DNA from: an uncultured bacterium
GTDB lineage: Bacteria > Cyanobacteriota > Vampirovibrionia > Gastranaerophilales > Gastranaerophilaceae
DNA length: 12,891 bases
Reading direction: 5' to 3'
Assembly: GCA_900314375.1 (NCBI GenBank)
Contig: OMVC01000193.1
Coordinates: 1 to 12,891 of the forward strand
This document shows, in pieces, positions 5,617 through 12,858 of the stretch (position 1 is the first letter of the stretch; every line of letters starts with the position of its first letter). A model generated the notes under the pieces. It saw nothing but the letters and a program-made list of their open reading frames with translations. It was not told the origin of the DNA and did no database searches. A program made the translations under genes and the position numbers.

Positions 5617-5646
5617 AACTCTTTCCAAAAGAAAGGGTTTTTTTTT
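5617..5646 (+). terminator. Strong intrinsic terminator upstream of chrA
   Basis: AACTCTTTC (5617-5625) pairs with GAAAGGGTT (5631-5639), nine pairs with one G-T, over loop CAAAA, and runs into nine T's (5638-5646). No plus-strand gene precedes it after the pilin terminator, so it ends either an unannotated short transcript or the chrA leader (attenuation). Confidence 0.75.
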
Positions 5647-5705
5647 GTCCTTAATTATATATGCGGAATTTATTTGTACATTTATTTTATGTTATAACAT
5701 TAGTA

Positions 5706-6263
5706 ATGGAAAAATCGTTTTACTCAATTTTTATAACATTTTTTAAAGTCGGCACTATGCTTTTAGGAGGCGGTTATGTTATTTTACCTTTACTTACATC
5801 CGAACTTGTAGAAAAGAAAAAATGGATAACTTCTGACGAATTATGTGAATTTTATGCATTAAGTTCAAGCTTGCCCGGAGTAATCGCCGTTAATACTGCT
5901 ATTTTTACGGGCCGAAAACTTTTGAAAACGAAAGGTGCTATAGCTGCAATTATCGGAATTATATTACCTTCATTTTTGGCAATTGTATTACTGGCATCAA
6001 TATTAAATGAAATTGTTCATTATAAAAGTATACAAAATATCTTCTGGGGCGTAGGTATCGGCGTTATTGTTCTTTTATTCCTTGCAATAAAAGAAATGTG
6101 GACAAAATGTATCGTTGATAAATATACAATAATGGTTTATATAATATGTTTATTATTGGCATTGTTTACAAAAATTTCACCTGCCATAATTATTATTTTA
6201 TCAATAGTTATAGGTGTATTAAATTGCCAATTTAATAATAAAAAGGAGGAAGAAAATGATTGA
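5706..6263 (+). CDS. chrA: Short chromate-transporter-family protein, first of a pair
   Basis: This is a half-length CHR (ChrA) membrane protein of 185 residues. Such halves occur as adjacent pairs that together make the transporter, moving chromate or another oxyanion; the physiological substrate in gut anaerobes is unknown. Family motifs: FFKVGTMLLGGGYVILPLL (12-30), EKKKWIT (36-42) and LPGVIAVN (56-63). The usual PGP of the last motif is PGV here, while the partner keeps PGP. About five membrane helices follow, ending in a charged tail NNKKEEEND. ATG 5706 gives the normal N-terminus; an in-frame ATG at 5661 adds 15 residues atypical of the family. Neither has a ribosome site. TATAAC at 5693-5698 would place a transcript start almost at ATG 5706, so leaderless translation is possible but speculative. 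Confidence 0.85.
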   Translation: MEKSFYSIFITFFKVGTMLLGGGYVILPLLTSELVEKKKWITSDELCEFYALSSSLPGVIAVNTAIFTGRKLLKTKGAIAAIIGIILPSFLAIVLLASILNEIVHYKSIQNIFWGVGIGVIVLLFLAIKEMWTKCIVDKYTIMVYIICLLLALFTKISPAIIIILSIVIGVLNCQFNNKKEEEND

Positions 6264-6798
6264 ATTATACTTCCAACTTTTTATACAATTTTTTCATATC
6301 GGAGTTTTTTCTTTTGGAGGAGGATACGCAACATTACCGTTTTTATACGACATTGCTGAAAAATTTAATTGGTTTACAACATCTCAATTATCAGATATGC
6401 TTGCAGTTTCATCAGTCACTCCGGGCCCTGTTGGGATAAATATGGCAACATTTGCCGGTTTTACAACTTCGGGAATTACCGGGGCTTTGATAGCAACGAC
6501 CTCTATTATTCTCCCGTCATATATCTTTGTAACTATTGTATCTAAAATTCTTGATAAATTTAAAACTAATAAATATATTAAAAGTATTGTAAAATCATTA
6601 AAACCTGCAGGATGCGCCTTGTTATCGGCAGTTGGAGTGAAATTATTATTTACTTCAAATCTGCATCTTATAGGCTCTATAATGCTTATAGTTCTAATTT
6701 TAGCCGGCATAAAAATTAAACGTGATCCGATATTTATATTGGGAATTTGTGCAATATTAGGCTATATTTTAGGAATTATAAACATTATAGGAGTTTAA
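6256..6798 (+). CDS. chrA: Short chromate-transporter-family protein, second of a pair
   Basis: This is the partner half of the CHR transporter, 180 residues. FFHIGVFSFGGGYATLPFL (12-30) and VTPGPVGIN (54-62) fall at nearly the same positions as in the first half, showing that the two arose from one unit. Later hydrophobic stretches (about 75-97, 115-132, 133-150, 155-178) complete the membrane domain. Its ATG overlaps the end of the first gene by eight bases and is preceded by AAGGAGG (6243-6249), a near-perfect ribosome site, so the two halves are coupled and probably made in equal amounts for a heterodimer. A bidirectional hairpin follows. The family call is firm; chromate as the real substrate is not shown by sequence. 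Confidence 0.92.
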   Translation: MIELYFQLFIQFFHIGVFSFGGGYATLPFLYDIAEKFNWFTTSQLSDMLAVSSVTPGPVGINMATFAGFTTSGITGALIATTSIILPSYIFVTIVSKILDKFKTNKYIKSIVKSLKPAGCALLSAVGVKLLFTSNLHLIGSIMLIVLILAGIKIKRDPIFILGICAILGYILGIINIIGV

Positions 6799-6814
6799 AG
6801 ATTTTATATTAATT

Positions 6815-6864
6815 AGACCAAAAATGAGATTCGGATATTATTCCGAACCTCATTTTGTTTTGGT
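6815..6864. terminator. Bidirectional terminator between chrA pair and acyl-CoA synthetase
   Basis: AAAATGAGATTCGGA (6821-6835) pairs with TCCGAACCTCATTTT (6842-6856), 14 of 15 positions, over TATTAT. Flanking ACCA/TGGT can extend the stem with a bulge. TTTTGTTTT follows on the plus strand and TCTAATTAATAT on the minus strand. It sits between two converging genes, so it probably serves both, the plus strand better. Confidence 0.75.
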
Positions 6865-6879
6865 ATTTAATATTTAACC

Positions 6880-9063
6880 TTATTTATTGCAAGTGCAAAT
6901 TTCTCCGCATTCACAGCCTTCGCCGCAATGACATTCAAAGAATTTTTTTGCATCTTCCATTTTAACTTTAATACGTCCGTCAACTGCAATACCTTCCCCT
7001 GTTTTTTCTGAAATTAACAATGGGTTGATATCAAGTTCTGTAATAAAGCTGAAATCAGATACCAATTGAGATAATCTCAAGATTGTTTCTTCGATTTGAT
7101 CCATTTGAGCAGGAGTTGTTCCTCTTGCGCCTTCCAACAATTTGTATGCTTTTACGGATTTAATCATTTCTTTAGCGTCAACATCAGTTAAAGGTGCAAT
7201 TCTGAAGGTTACGTCTTTCATAACTTCAATAAATACACCGCCCAAACCGAACATCATCATATGTCCGTATTGAGGATCTGTTGCAACACCGCAAACCATT
7301 TCACGATTACCTTTAACCATTTCTTGAATGATTACACCTTCCAAACCGTCAAGCAAGCCTTTTGCTTCCAATTTAGAAATAAGGTCTTGGTATTCGCTTC
7401 TTAATTGTTCTGCGGATTGGATGTTTACTCTGACACCGCCGACATCTGTTTTGTGAGATGTTGTTTTTGAAGTCATTTTCATTACAACAGGGTAACCGAT
7501 TGAATCTGCGATAGATACAGCTTGGTCTTCAGTAGTTGCAAAACCTGATTTACAAACTCTGATACCGTAAGCATCCAATACATCAATTGATTCTCTTGTT
7601 GTTAATTGTTCTCTGCCTTCTCTTAATGATTGAGCAATAATTTCAGCAGCTTTTGATTTGTCAACCGAGTATGATGGGATTTTACCTTCAGGTCTTTCTA
7701 TCCACAATCTTTGTTGATTTAATCTGTGTAAACCTTCTGCTGCTTCTTCGGCATACATAAAGAACGGAATGTTAACATCCATATCTGATAATGCTGTGAA
7801 GAATTCAGATTTAGTCATAAATACACCGATAACAGGTTTTTGAGGATTTTTAGCCTTAATTTCCATCAAAGCTTTTGCTACATCAATATCTTTCAAACCT
7901 AAGAACGGTAAGTAAATACAAATAATCATATCAACGTTTTCATCAGCGATAACTGTTTCTAATGTTTGCTTGTAGTGTTCTATTGGCGCTGATGCTATCA
8001 TATCGATTGGGTTTTTAACAGATGCTGCTGACGGCAAGAAACTTCTTAATTTATCCTTTGTAGCATCAGAAATTTTAGCAATTTGCATACCGTATTCGCA
8101 AACGGCATCTGTAGCCATGATACCTGGACCGCCTGAATTTGTGATAATTGCGACTCTGTCACCTTTTGGAATAGGGCAGTTTGCAAAAACTTTAGCTGTT
8201 GAGAATAAATTCTTTAATGAATATTCTCTGATAACACCTGATTGGTTTAATAAAGCATTAGCGGCTTTATCTGCGCCTGCTAAAGAGCCTGTGTGAGAAG
8301 ATGCTGCAGAAGCACCGGCTGCTGAACGTCCTGCTTTTAATGCCAAAATAGGTTTTTTCTTTGAAATTCTTGAAGCTAATTTTCTGAAATTAGCAGGGTT
8401 TTGAATTGATTCCATATATAAAAGAATTTGTTCAACGTCAGATTCATTTTCCCAATATTCTAAAGCTGTTTCAGCGTTAACATCGGCTTGGTTACCGATT
8501 GAAATAAATTGAGCAAAACCAAGGTTTAAGTCTTTTAGGATATTCAAAATGCCGCCGCCTAAAGCTCCTGATTGAGAAACGAACCCGATATGTCCGCGTT
8601 CAGGTAAACTTTCTGCGAAACAGCCGTCCATTGAAATTTCAGGTAATGTGTTAACAACGCCCAAGCAGTTTGGACCAACACATCTCATACCGTATTCTTG
8701 AACTTTAGCTAATAATGCTTTTTCTGCTGCGGCACCTTCTGCACCTGTTTCTTTAAAGCCGGCAGTAATTATACAAAGTCCTTTAATACCCTTTTGGTGG
8801 CATTGATCAATTGTATCCAAAACGAATTTAGCATTAACTACGATAATTGCTAAATCGATATCACCGGGAACTTCCAATACTGAAGTGTAAGCTTGTAAAC
8901 CTTCAATAATACCGCCTTTTGGATTAATAGGATAAATTTGTCCTTTAAACTTGTATTCTTGAAGTCTTTTCATGATGTCAGAACCGATTGTGTGTTCTTT
9001 TGTAGAAGCACCAACAACCGCAATTGACTTTGGTTTCATAATTTTGTCTAAATTTGCTGTCAT
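6880..9063 (-). CDS. Acetyl/acyl-CoA synthetase (ADP-forming), fused alpha-beta chain with Cys-rich tail
   Basis: This cytosolic enzyme converts acyl-CoA + ADP + Pi to acid + CoA + ATP, a substrate-level ATP step in fermentation; acetate is the likely product. Domains in the 727-residue chain: CoA-binding Rossmann fold (about 8-135, with SIAVVGAS at 13-20); two succinyl-CoA-ligase-like domains with Glu218 (LLYMES), His257 in SSHTGSLAG (phosphohistidine) and TNSGGPG (308-314); then the ATP-grasp beta part (about 480-705) with KTTSHKTDVGGV (533-544, second His at 537), MMFGLGGVFIE (603-613) and ELDINPLL (676-683). There is no GNAT domain, so it is not a Pat-type acetyltransferase. The last 17 residues carry six Cys as CXC-X3-CXC-X3-CXC (711-725) plus His712, not a usual part of the family. 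AAGGAT lies eight bases before the ATG. It is last in the leftward series, 51 bases after the small gene; TATAAT at 9094-9099 (minus) could be its own promoter but lacks a good -35. Confidence 0.93.
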   Translation of the reverse strand: MTANLDKIMKPKSIAVVGASTKEHTIGSDIMKRLQEYKFKGQIYPINPKGGIIEGLQAYTSVLEVPGDIDLAIIVVNAKFVLDTIDQCHQKGIKGLCIITAGFKETGAEGAAAEKALLAKVQEYGMRCVGPNCLGVVNTLPEISMDGCFAESLPERGHIGFVSQSGALGGGILNILKDLNLGFAQFISIGNQADVNAETALEYWENESDVEQILLYMESIQNPANFRKLASRISKKKPILALKAGRSAAGASAASSHTGSLAGADKAANALLNQSGVIREYSLKNLFSTAKVFANCPIPKGDRVAIITNSGGPGIMATDAVCEYGMQIAKISDATKDKLRSFLPSAASVKNPIDMIASAPIEHYKQTLETVIADENVDMIICIYLPFLGLKDIDVAKALMEIKAKNPQKPVIGVFMTKSEFFTALSDMDVNIPFFMYAEEAAEGLHRLNQQRLWIERPEGKIPSYSVDKSKAAEIIAQSLREGREQLTTRESIDVLDAYGIRVCKSGFATTEDQAVSIADSIGYPVVMKMTSKTTSHKTDVGGVRVNIQSAEQLRSEYQDLISKLEAKGLLDGLEGVIIQEMVKGNREMVCGVATDPQYGHMMMFGLGGVFIEVMKDVTFRIAPLTDVDAKEMIKSVKAYKLLEGARGTTPAQMDQIEETILRLSQLVSDFSFITELDINPLLISEKTGEGIAVDGRIKVKMEDAKKFFECHCGEGCECGEICTCNK

Positions 9064-9114
9064 GTCTTTTATCCTTTCTTATTTTATAATTTTATTATAT
9101 TACAAAAATACATA

Positions 9115-9456
9115 TTACTTTGTCTTTGTAATTAAAGCTTTATATTGTTTTATGGCAGTGCTTACCGCTTCTGAGAATGATGATTTCATAAGAGTTTCAT
9201 ACACATATACAACGCTTTTGGGCTGAATATTTGAATCAGGTGCTATTTCAAACCATTTTGGGTCTTCTGGGTTTCTTGAGACAACAAGGTCGAAATCTTC
9301 TCTTTCGAGTTTTCTTATCGCATCTTGTACTTGTCTTTTACCGACCATATTTGAAAGATATTTTTCAGCATTAGCGCCGGATACACTCGTAATATACTTG
9401 TTTACATATTTTAGATTCCCATTAAAATTTTGATTTGATACACTTTGAATTTTCAT
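9115..9456 (-). CDS. Small protein with MKIQ...QNFNG N-terminus, unknown function
   Basis: This 113-residue protein matches no domain I know. The opening MKIQSVSNQNFNGNLKYV resembles short N-terminal tags (MKI...NF(N/Q/K)G) that I associate with many unrelated Gastranaerophilales proteins; that link is from memory. The rest looks globular: a charged helix (35-53), DFDLVVSR (54-61), DPKWFEI (65-71), VVYVYET (82-88) and a C-terminal helix (91-110). It has no Cys, no signal peptide and no membrane helix. An AAAGG ribosome site lies about seven bases before the ATG. It starts 19 bases after the radical SAM gene and is probably co-transcribed with it. Confidence 0.7.
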   Translation of the reverse strand: MKIQSVSNQNFNGNLKYVNKYITSVSGANAEKYLSNMVGKRQVQDAIRKLEREDFDLVVSRNPEDPKWFEIAPDSNIQPKSVVYVYETLMKSSFSEAVSTAIKQYKALITKTK

Positions 9457-9475
9457 ATATTAACCTTTCTATATA

Positions 9476-10168
9476 TTAGTATCCGTTCGGAATCCATTCT
9501 CTGACTCTAAACTTTGCACCCAAATCGGCTGCAATTTTTTCACATTTTTCAAGATTTATATGGCGTCCTTTATACCCTTCAACCACACTTGCAACAACAT
9601 CTATTCCTTCATCGGAACAAGCTTTTATGAAATTTTTTACTTCTTCATAAGCGTTGTCAAATACGGGTTGAGAAAGTTCGTCATACTCTTTTGAATTTTC
9701 ACCGTTTAAGCTTACCGAAAATTCATCAATTAAACCTTTCAATTCAGGTACAACATTGCGTTTATACACATAGTTTGCATGCCCGTTAGTGTTGACTCTT
9801 ATTTTGGTTTGCGGATATTTTTCTTTAATATATCGGGCAACTTCTTTTAAAATATCTAATTTAAGCATAGGCTCGCCGTATCCGCAGAAAATGATTTCGT
9901 TTGGTTTAGAAGTTGAAGGGCTGAAGGGTTGAGGGGTTGTTTCGTTCTTTAAACTGTTATCAAACTTTTCAACTTTTAAACTTTTCAACTGTTCAACCAA
10001 CTGTTTTATAACATCTTTTGCGCTAAATTCTTCACTATCAAGCCATAATTCCTGACCTTTAACGTCAGACTTGTCTTTTCTTAAACAAAATATACAATCG
10101 TTTGTACATTTGTTAGTCAAATTTATATAAATTTTTCCGTCTAATTTGTAAACTAAAATATTAGCCAT
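9476..10168 (-). CDS. Radical SAM protein, TatD-associated type
   Basis: This 230-residue radical SAM enzyme would bind a [4Fe-4S] cluster and SAM and make a 5'-deoxyadenosyl radical; its substrate is unknown. The N-terminus ILVYKLDGKIYINLTNKCTNDCIFC contains the CX3CX2C cluster motif (Cys21, Cys25, Cys28). IIFCGYGEPML (92-102) is the SAM-binding GGE-type motif, NTNG (126-129) and FSVSLNG (150-156) follow, and it ends REWIPNGY. The layout resembles the compact group usually found beside tatD, but no tatD is in this window. Residues about 58-91 form an odd low-complexity linker encoded by two period-8 repeat blocks (9914-9994), longer than I expect for the group. ATG 10168 is chosen: AAGGA lies ten bases upstream. 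The frame extends to TTG 10222, but those 18 codons look non-coding. It follows the TPR gene by 58 bases. Confidence 0.88.
   Translation of the reverse strand: MANILVYKLDGKIYINLTNKCTNDCIFCLRKDKSDVKGQELWLDSEEFSAKDVIKQLVEQLKSLKVEKFDNSLKNETTPQPFSPSTSKPNEIIFCGYGEPMLKLDILKEVARYIKEKYPQTKIRVNTNGHANYVYKRNVVPELKGLIDEFSVSLNGENSKEYDELSQPVFDNAYEEVKNFIKACSDEGIDVVASVVEGYKGRHINLEKCEKIAADLGAKFRVREWIPNGY
9914..9994. repeat. Two period-8 repeat blocks inside the radical SAM gene
   Basis: Block A (plus-strand text): TGAAGGGC, TGAAGGGT, TGAGGGGT (9914-9937). Block B: AACTTTTC, AACTTTTA, AACTTTTC, AACTGTTC (9963-9994). They are separated by 25 non-repeated bases. Both have an 8-base period, not a multiple of three, so the peptide they encode does not repeat; the frame stays open through both. 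Confidence 0.7.
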
Positions 10169-10226
10169 ATCACACATATCCTTCGATACTGATATTATGA
10201 TACAGACAAATATTAATTGCAAACAG

Positions 10227-11999
10227 TTAGGATATTTCTCGAATCATTTCCTGTGCTTCTTCGCAATCAGGGAAAGTATCGACTATTTTGTCGAGATATT
10301 CCAATGCCTTATCTTTATCACCTAATTTGTGGTAACTTTTTGCCGCGTTTAACAACACATTCACATTTAGCGGAGTTTTTTCAAGCATATTTTCAAAAAT
10401 CGTTATAGCTTGATTGTAATCACCTAATTCAAAATAACAAAGTCCCAACAAATTTTGTACATCAGGCATTTTTTCCATTTCATAAGCTTTAATAAGCATT
10501 GTTTTTGATTTCTCAAAATCTTCTGCCAAGAAATAAATTCTGCCTGCAATATAAAACAAAAACGGCGACGGTTGAACATGTTCTAAGGCGTGTTCTATTT
10601 GTTCCACTGCTGTATCGATTTCTTTAAGATGGGTTTTATTTAATGCCGAAAAAGCAAGCGCTTGAGCACTGTGAGGATTTAATTCCAAAGCTCTTTGATA
10701 ATATTCATCGGCTTTTTTGAAGTCTGAAGTTGCATGGCAATAATTTGCATATTCAAGTACAATTTTGTAATCGTCAGGAGCATAATTATACGCATCTTCA
10801 AATTCAGTTTTTGCATAATCAAACAAGCGTTTATTCAAATAAATTACCCCTAAATCTTTATGAGCCGGCGCAAAGTCAGGCTTTAGTTTGGTAACTTTTT
10901 TAAGCATCTGTTCTGCTCTGTCTGTATCGCCTGTTTTTACGCATAATAGTGCCAATTCATAATATGGCATAAAAGATGTAACCCCTTGACGAACGATTCT
11001 TTCATAGATTTCTTTTGCATTTGCAACCTGACCGATTGCCATATATATTGTTGCAAGTTTTTTCATTACTTCAATTGATTTAGGCTTCAATACAATAAGC
11101 TGATTTAAAATAGATATAGCAGATTCGTATTCACCCAAAGCTTGCAAACAACATGCAAGGTTGTATTTGTATGTTGTTTTTTGCGGATATGCAGCAGATA
11201 AATATTTATAATGCTCTGTTGCCCCCTTAATATCTCCGCATCTGACTTCTGAAATTGCCCAAGCAATAATATAGCTGTCATCTTCAGGCTCTTTTTCGTG
11301 TGCCTTGGCAAAATATTCGCAAGCCTCTTTATGATTTTCCTGCATCTGAAGAATTGATGCTATGTTGAAATATGCCAAAGAATCATTGTCATCCAATTCA
11401 ATAGACTTTTTATAAGTTTCTAAAGCCTTATCAAGTTTGCCTGTTGTCAAATATGCCGTACCTAAATTGTTGTATAATTGAACATTATCAGGGCTTAATT
11501 CGATGGCTTTTTCTATATATTTTATACTTTCTTCAAAATTTTGTGCAGCCATGCAGGCGGTGCCTGCAATATAATAAAACGCATAATCATCATCCTGTGA
11601 ATATTTAAGCCCTTGTTCTACGTATTCCATCGCCTTTTGCGGTTCGTCAGATTTAATGTGAACAATTGCCATACTTTTATATACATCAACATATTCAGGG
11701 CGCAATTTTATGACAGTATTATAAGCGTGTTTTGCTTCAACAAGCTCGCCTAAATTATCATAACAGCATCCTAAATAATACCAGCAAATTGCATCATCCT
11801 GCAAATACTTGATAATATCTTCAAGCATAACTTTTGCTTCCTGAAAATGCTCTAAATTCACTTCACACAAAGCTAAAAGCTTTTTTGCATCAATATCTTT
11901 TTCATCTTTTTCCAGTATTTTTTGGATTAATTCCAAAGACTTTGCGTATTCACCGCTCTCAATAAGCGCATATATTTTATCAATCTCTTTTTCTTTCAT
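10227..11999 (-). CDS. Large TPR-repeat protein
   Basis: This 590-residue cytosolic-looking protein is built almost wholly of tetratricopeptide repeats. About 17 units of 34 residues can be laid end to end from residue 3 to 578, each with the usual pattern (for example WYYLGCCYDNLGELVEAKHA at 73-92, LYNNLGTAYLTTGKLDKALE near 175-194, LLGLCYFELGDYNQAITIFE near 518-537). There is no signal peptide, membrane helix or catalytic domain, so it should act as a protein-binding scaffold; the partner cannot be told from sequence. AGGG lies six bases before the ATG. The gene follows the SDR gene by 34 bases and precedes the radical SAM gene by 58. TGGTATAAT at 12009-12017 (minus) looks like an extended -10 but would start the mRNA almost at the ATG, past the ribosome site, so read-through from the SDR gene may matter more. 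Confidence 0.93.
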   Translation of the reverse strand: MKEKEIDKIYALIESGEYAKSLELIQKILEKDEKDIDAKKLLALCEVNLEHFQEAKVMLEDIIKYLQDDAICWYYLGCCYDNLGELVEAKHAYNTVIKLRPEYVDVYKSMAIVHIKSDEPQKAMEYVEQGLKYSQDDDYAFYYIAGTACMAAQNFEESIKYIEKAIELSPDNVQLYNNLGTAYLTTGKLDKALETYKKSIELDDNDSLAYFNIASILQMQENHKEACEYFAKAHEKEPEDDSYIIAWAISEVRCGDIKGATEHYKYLSAAYPQKTTYKYNLACCLQALGEYESAISILNQLIVLKPKSIEVMKKLATIYMAIGQVANAKEIYERIVRQGVTSFMPYYELALLCVKTGDTDRAEQMLKKVTKLKPDFAPAHKDLGVIYLNKRLFDYAKTEFEDAYNYAPDDYKIVLEYANYCHATSDFKKADEYYQRALELNPHSAQALAFSALNKTHLKEIDTAVEQIEHALEHVQPSPFLFYIAGRIYFLAEDFEKSKTMLIKAYEMEKMPDVQNLLGLCYFELGDYNQAITIFENMLEKTPLNVNVLLNAAKSYHKLGDKDKALEYLDKIVDTFPDCEEAQEMIREIS

Positions 12000-12033
12000 A
12001 ATAACCCTATTATACCACAGGAATTTTTTAAAA

Positions 12034-12849
12034 TTATTTTATTCGGCATTTCATCCCGAATTTTATTATTTTATTCGTTAAATCTTGCGGTAATATCGAT
12101 AAAAATTGAGCGAATTTTGCATCTCTACCAATGGTATATGTACTTCTGGGATTTTTCAAGCTGTCAATTTTTTTTATTAATTGTGCGACTTCTTCTGTGC
12201 AAAGTCCTTTGTTTGTATTTTTTAGCGCATTATTTTTTATAAATTCAAGTTCTTTTTTATATTCTTCACATCCTTCTAAAAATTCTAAATTAGACTGAAC
12301 GGATTTTTTCCAGATTGGAGTTTTTATTACTCCGGGTTTTACGGAAATGACTTTTATATTTTTGTGATTTTCTATTGAAAAAGCGTTAAAAAAGATATCT
12401 AAAGCTCTTTTTGAAGCACAGTAAGGACTGATAAACGGAAAATGTCCGTAACTTGATTCGGAACTTATATTTATAATTCTTCCGCCATTTAATGTTTCGA
12501 CAAGATTTTGAGTAAATAAAATGTGAGAAAATGTATTTACTTCAAATTGTTCTCTTAATCTGCCGACATTAATTTTTTCTATCGGGCCTGCAACAACATT
12601 CCCTGCAACATTTATCAAGGTATCTATTTTATTTGTTTTAGTTTTGATAAAGTTAGAAGCTTCAATAATTGAGGTTTCATTCATCATATCAATATAAAAA
12701 TATTTTATATTTTCACGTGAATTTTGCGGAAGTTTTGTTTGGTTTCTGTATCCTGCAAAAACGAGATTTTCACCATTTTGTGAGAAGGTTTTAACCAATT
12801 CTTCCCCGATGCCTGATGTTGAACCTGTTATTACATAAATTTTACGCAT
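12034..12849 (-). CDS. Short-chain dehydrogenase/reductase (SDR)
   Basis: This is a classical SDR of 271 residues, a cytosolic NAD(P)H-linked oxidoreductase of unknown substrate. The nucleotide loop is TGSTSGIG (8-15), the adenine-site Asp is in IDM (Asp54) and NVAG is at 80-83. The catalytic set Asn105, Ser130 (in NISSESS), Tyr143 and Lys147 (YCASK) is complete, and KPGVIKTP (171-178) follows. Arg35 after the second strand (AGYR) hints at NADP(H). The C-terminal 70 residues are Lys-rich and extended relative to 240-250-residue members, resembling steroid/retinol-type SDRs. GGG lies five to seven bases before the ATG. It is first of the complete genes in the leftward series, 34 bases ahead of the TPR gene. 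Confidence 0.93.
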   Translation of the reverse strand: MRKIYVITGSTSGIGEELVKTFSQNGENLVFAGYRNQTKLPQNSRENIKYFYIDMMNETSIIEASNFIKTKTNKIDTLINVAGNVVAGPIEKINVGRLREQFEVNTFSHILFTQNLVETLNGGRIINISSESSYGHFPFISPYCASKRALDIFFNAFSIENHKNIKVISVKPGVIKTPIWKKSVQSNLEFLEGCEEYKKELEFIKNNALKNTNKGLCTEEVAQLIKKIDSLKNPRSTYTIGRDAKFAQFLSILPQDLTNKIIKFGMKCRIK

Positions 12850-12858
12850 ATTGCCCTT

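Noticed and set aside
6384..6710. 108-codon minus-strand frame inside the second chrA gene
   Set aside because: It is antisense to the conserved CHR motif region and has no supporting signals.
8972..9226. Plus-strand frame spanning the acyl-CoA synthetase start and the small gene
   Set aside because: It crosses the control region and two well-supported minus-strand genes; its hydrophobic look comes from reverse reading of AT-rich DNA.
9914..9994. CRISPR-like or origin-iteron reading of the period-8 repeats
   Set aside because: The units are only 8 bases, without spacers of constant length, and lie inside an intact coding frame, with no cas or replication gene near.
10169..10222. Upstream TTG start for the radical SAM gene (18 extra codons)
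   Set aside because: There is no ribosome site before it, the residues are unlike the family, and AAGGA is well placed for ATG 10168.
11105..11311. 68-codon minus-strand frame inside the TPR gene
   Set aside because: It is an alternative frame of the TPR coding strand with no ribosome site, and its residues show no TPR or other pattern.
12009..12017. Extended -10 promoter TGGTATAAT directly before the TPR gene
   Set aside because: It would start the mRNA within a few bases of the ATG and exclude the AGGG ribosome site; a good -35 is also missing, so it was not listed as a feature.
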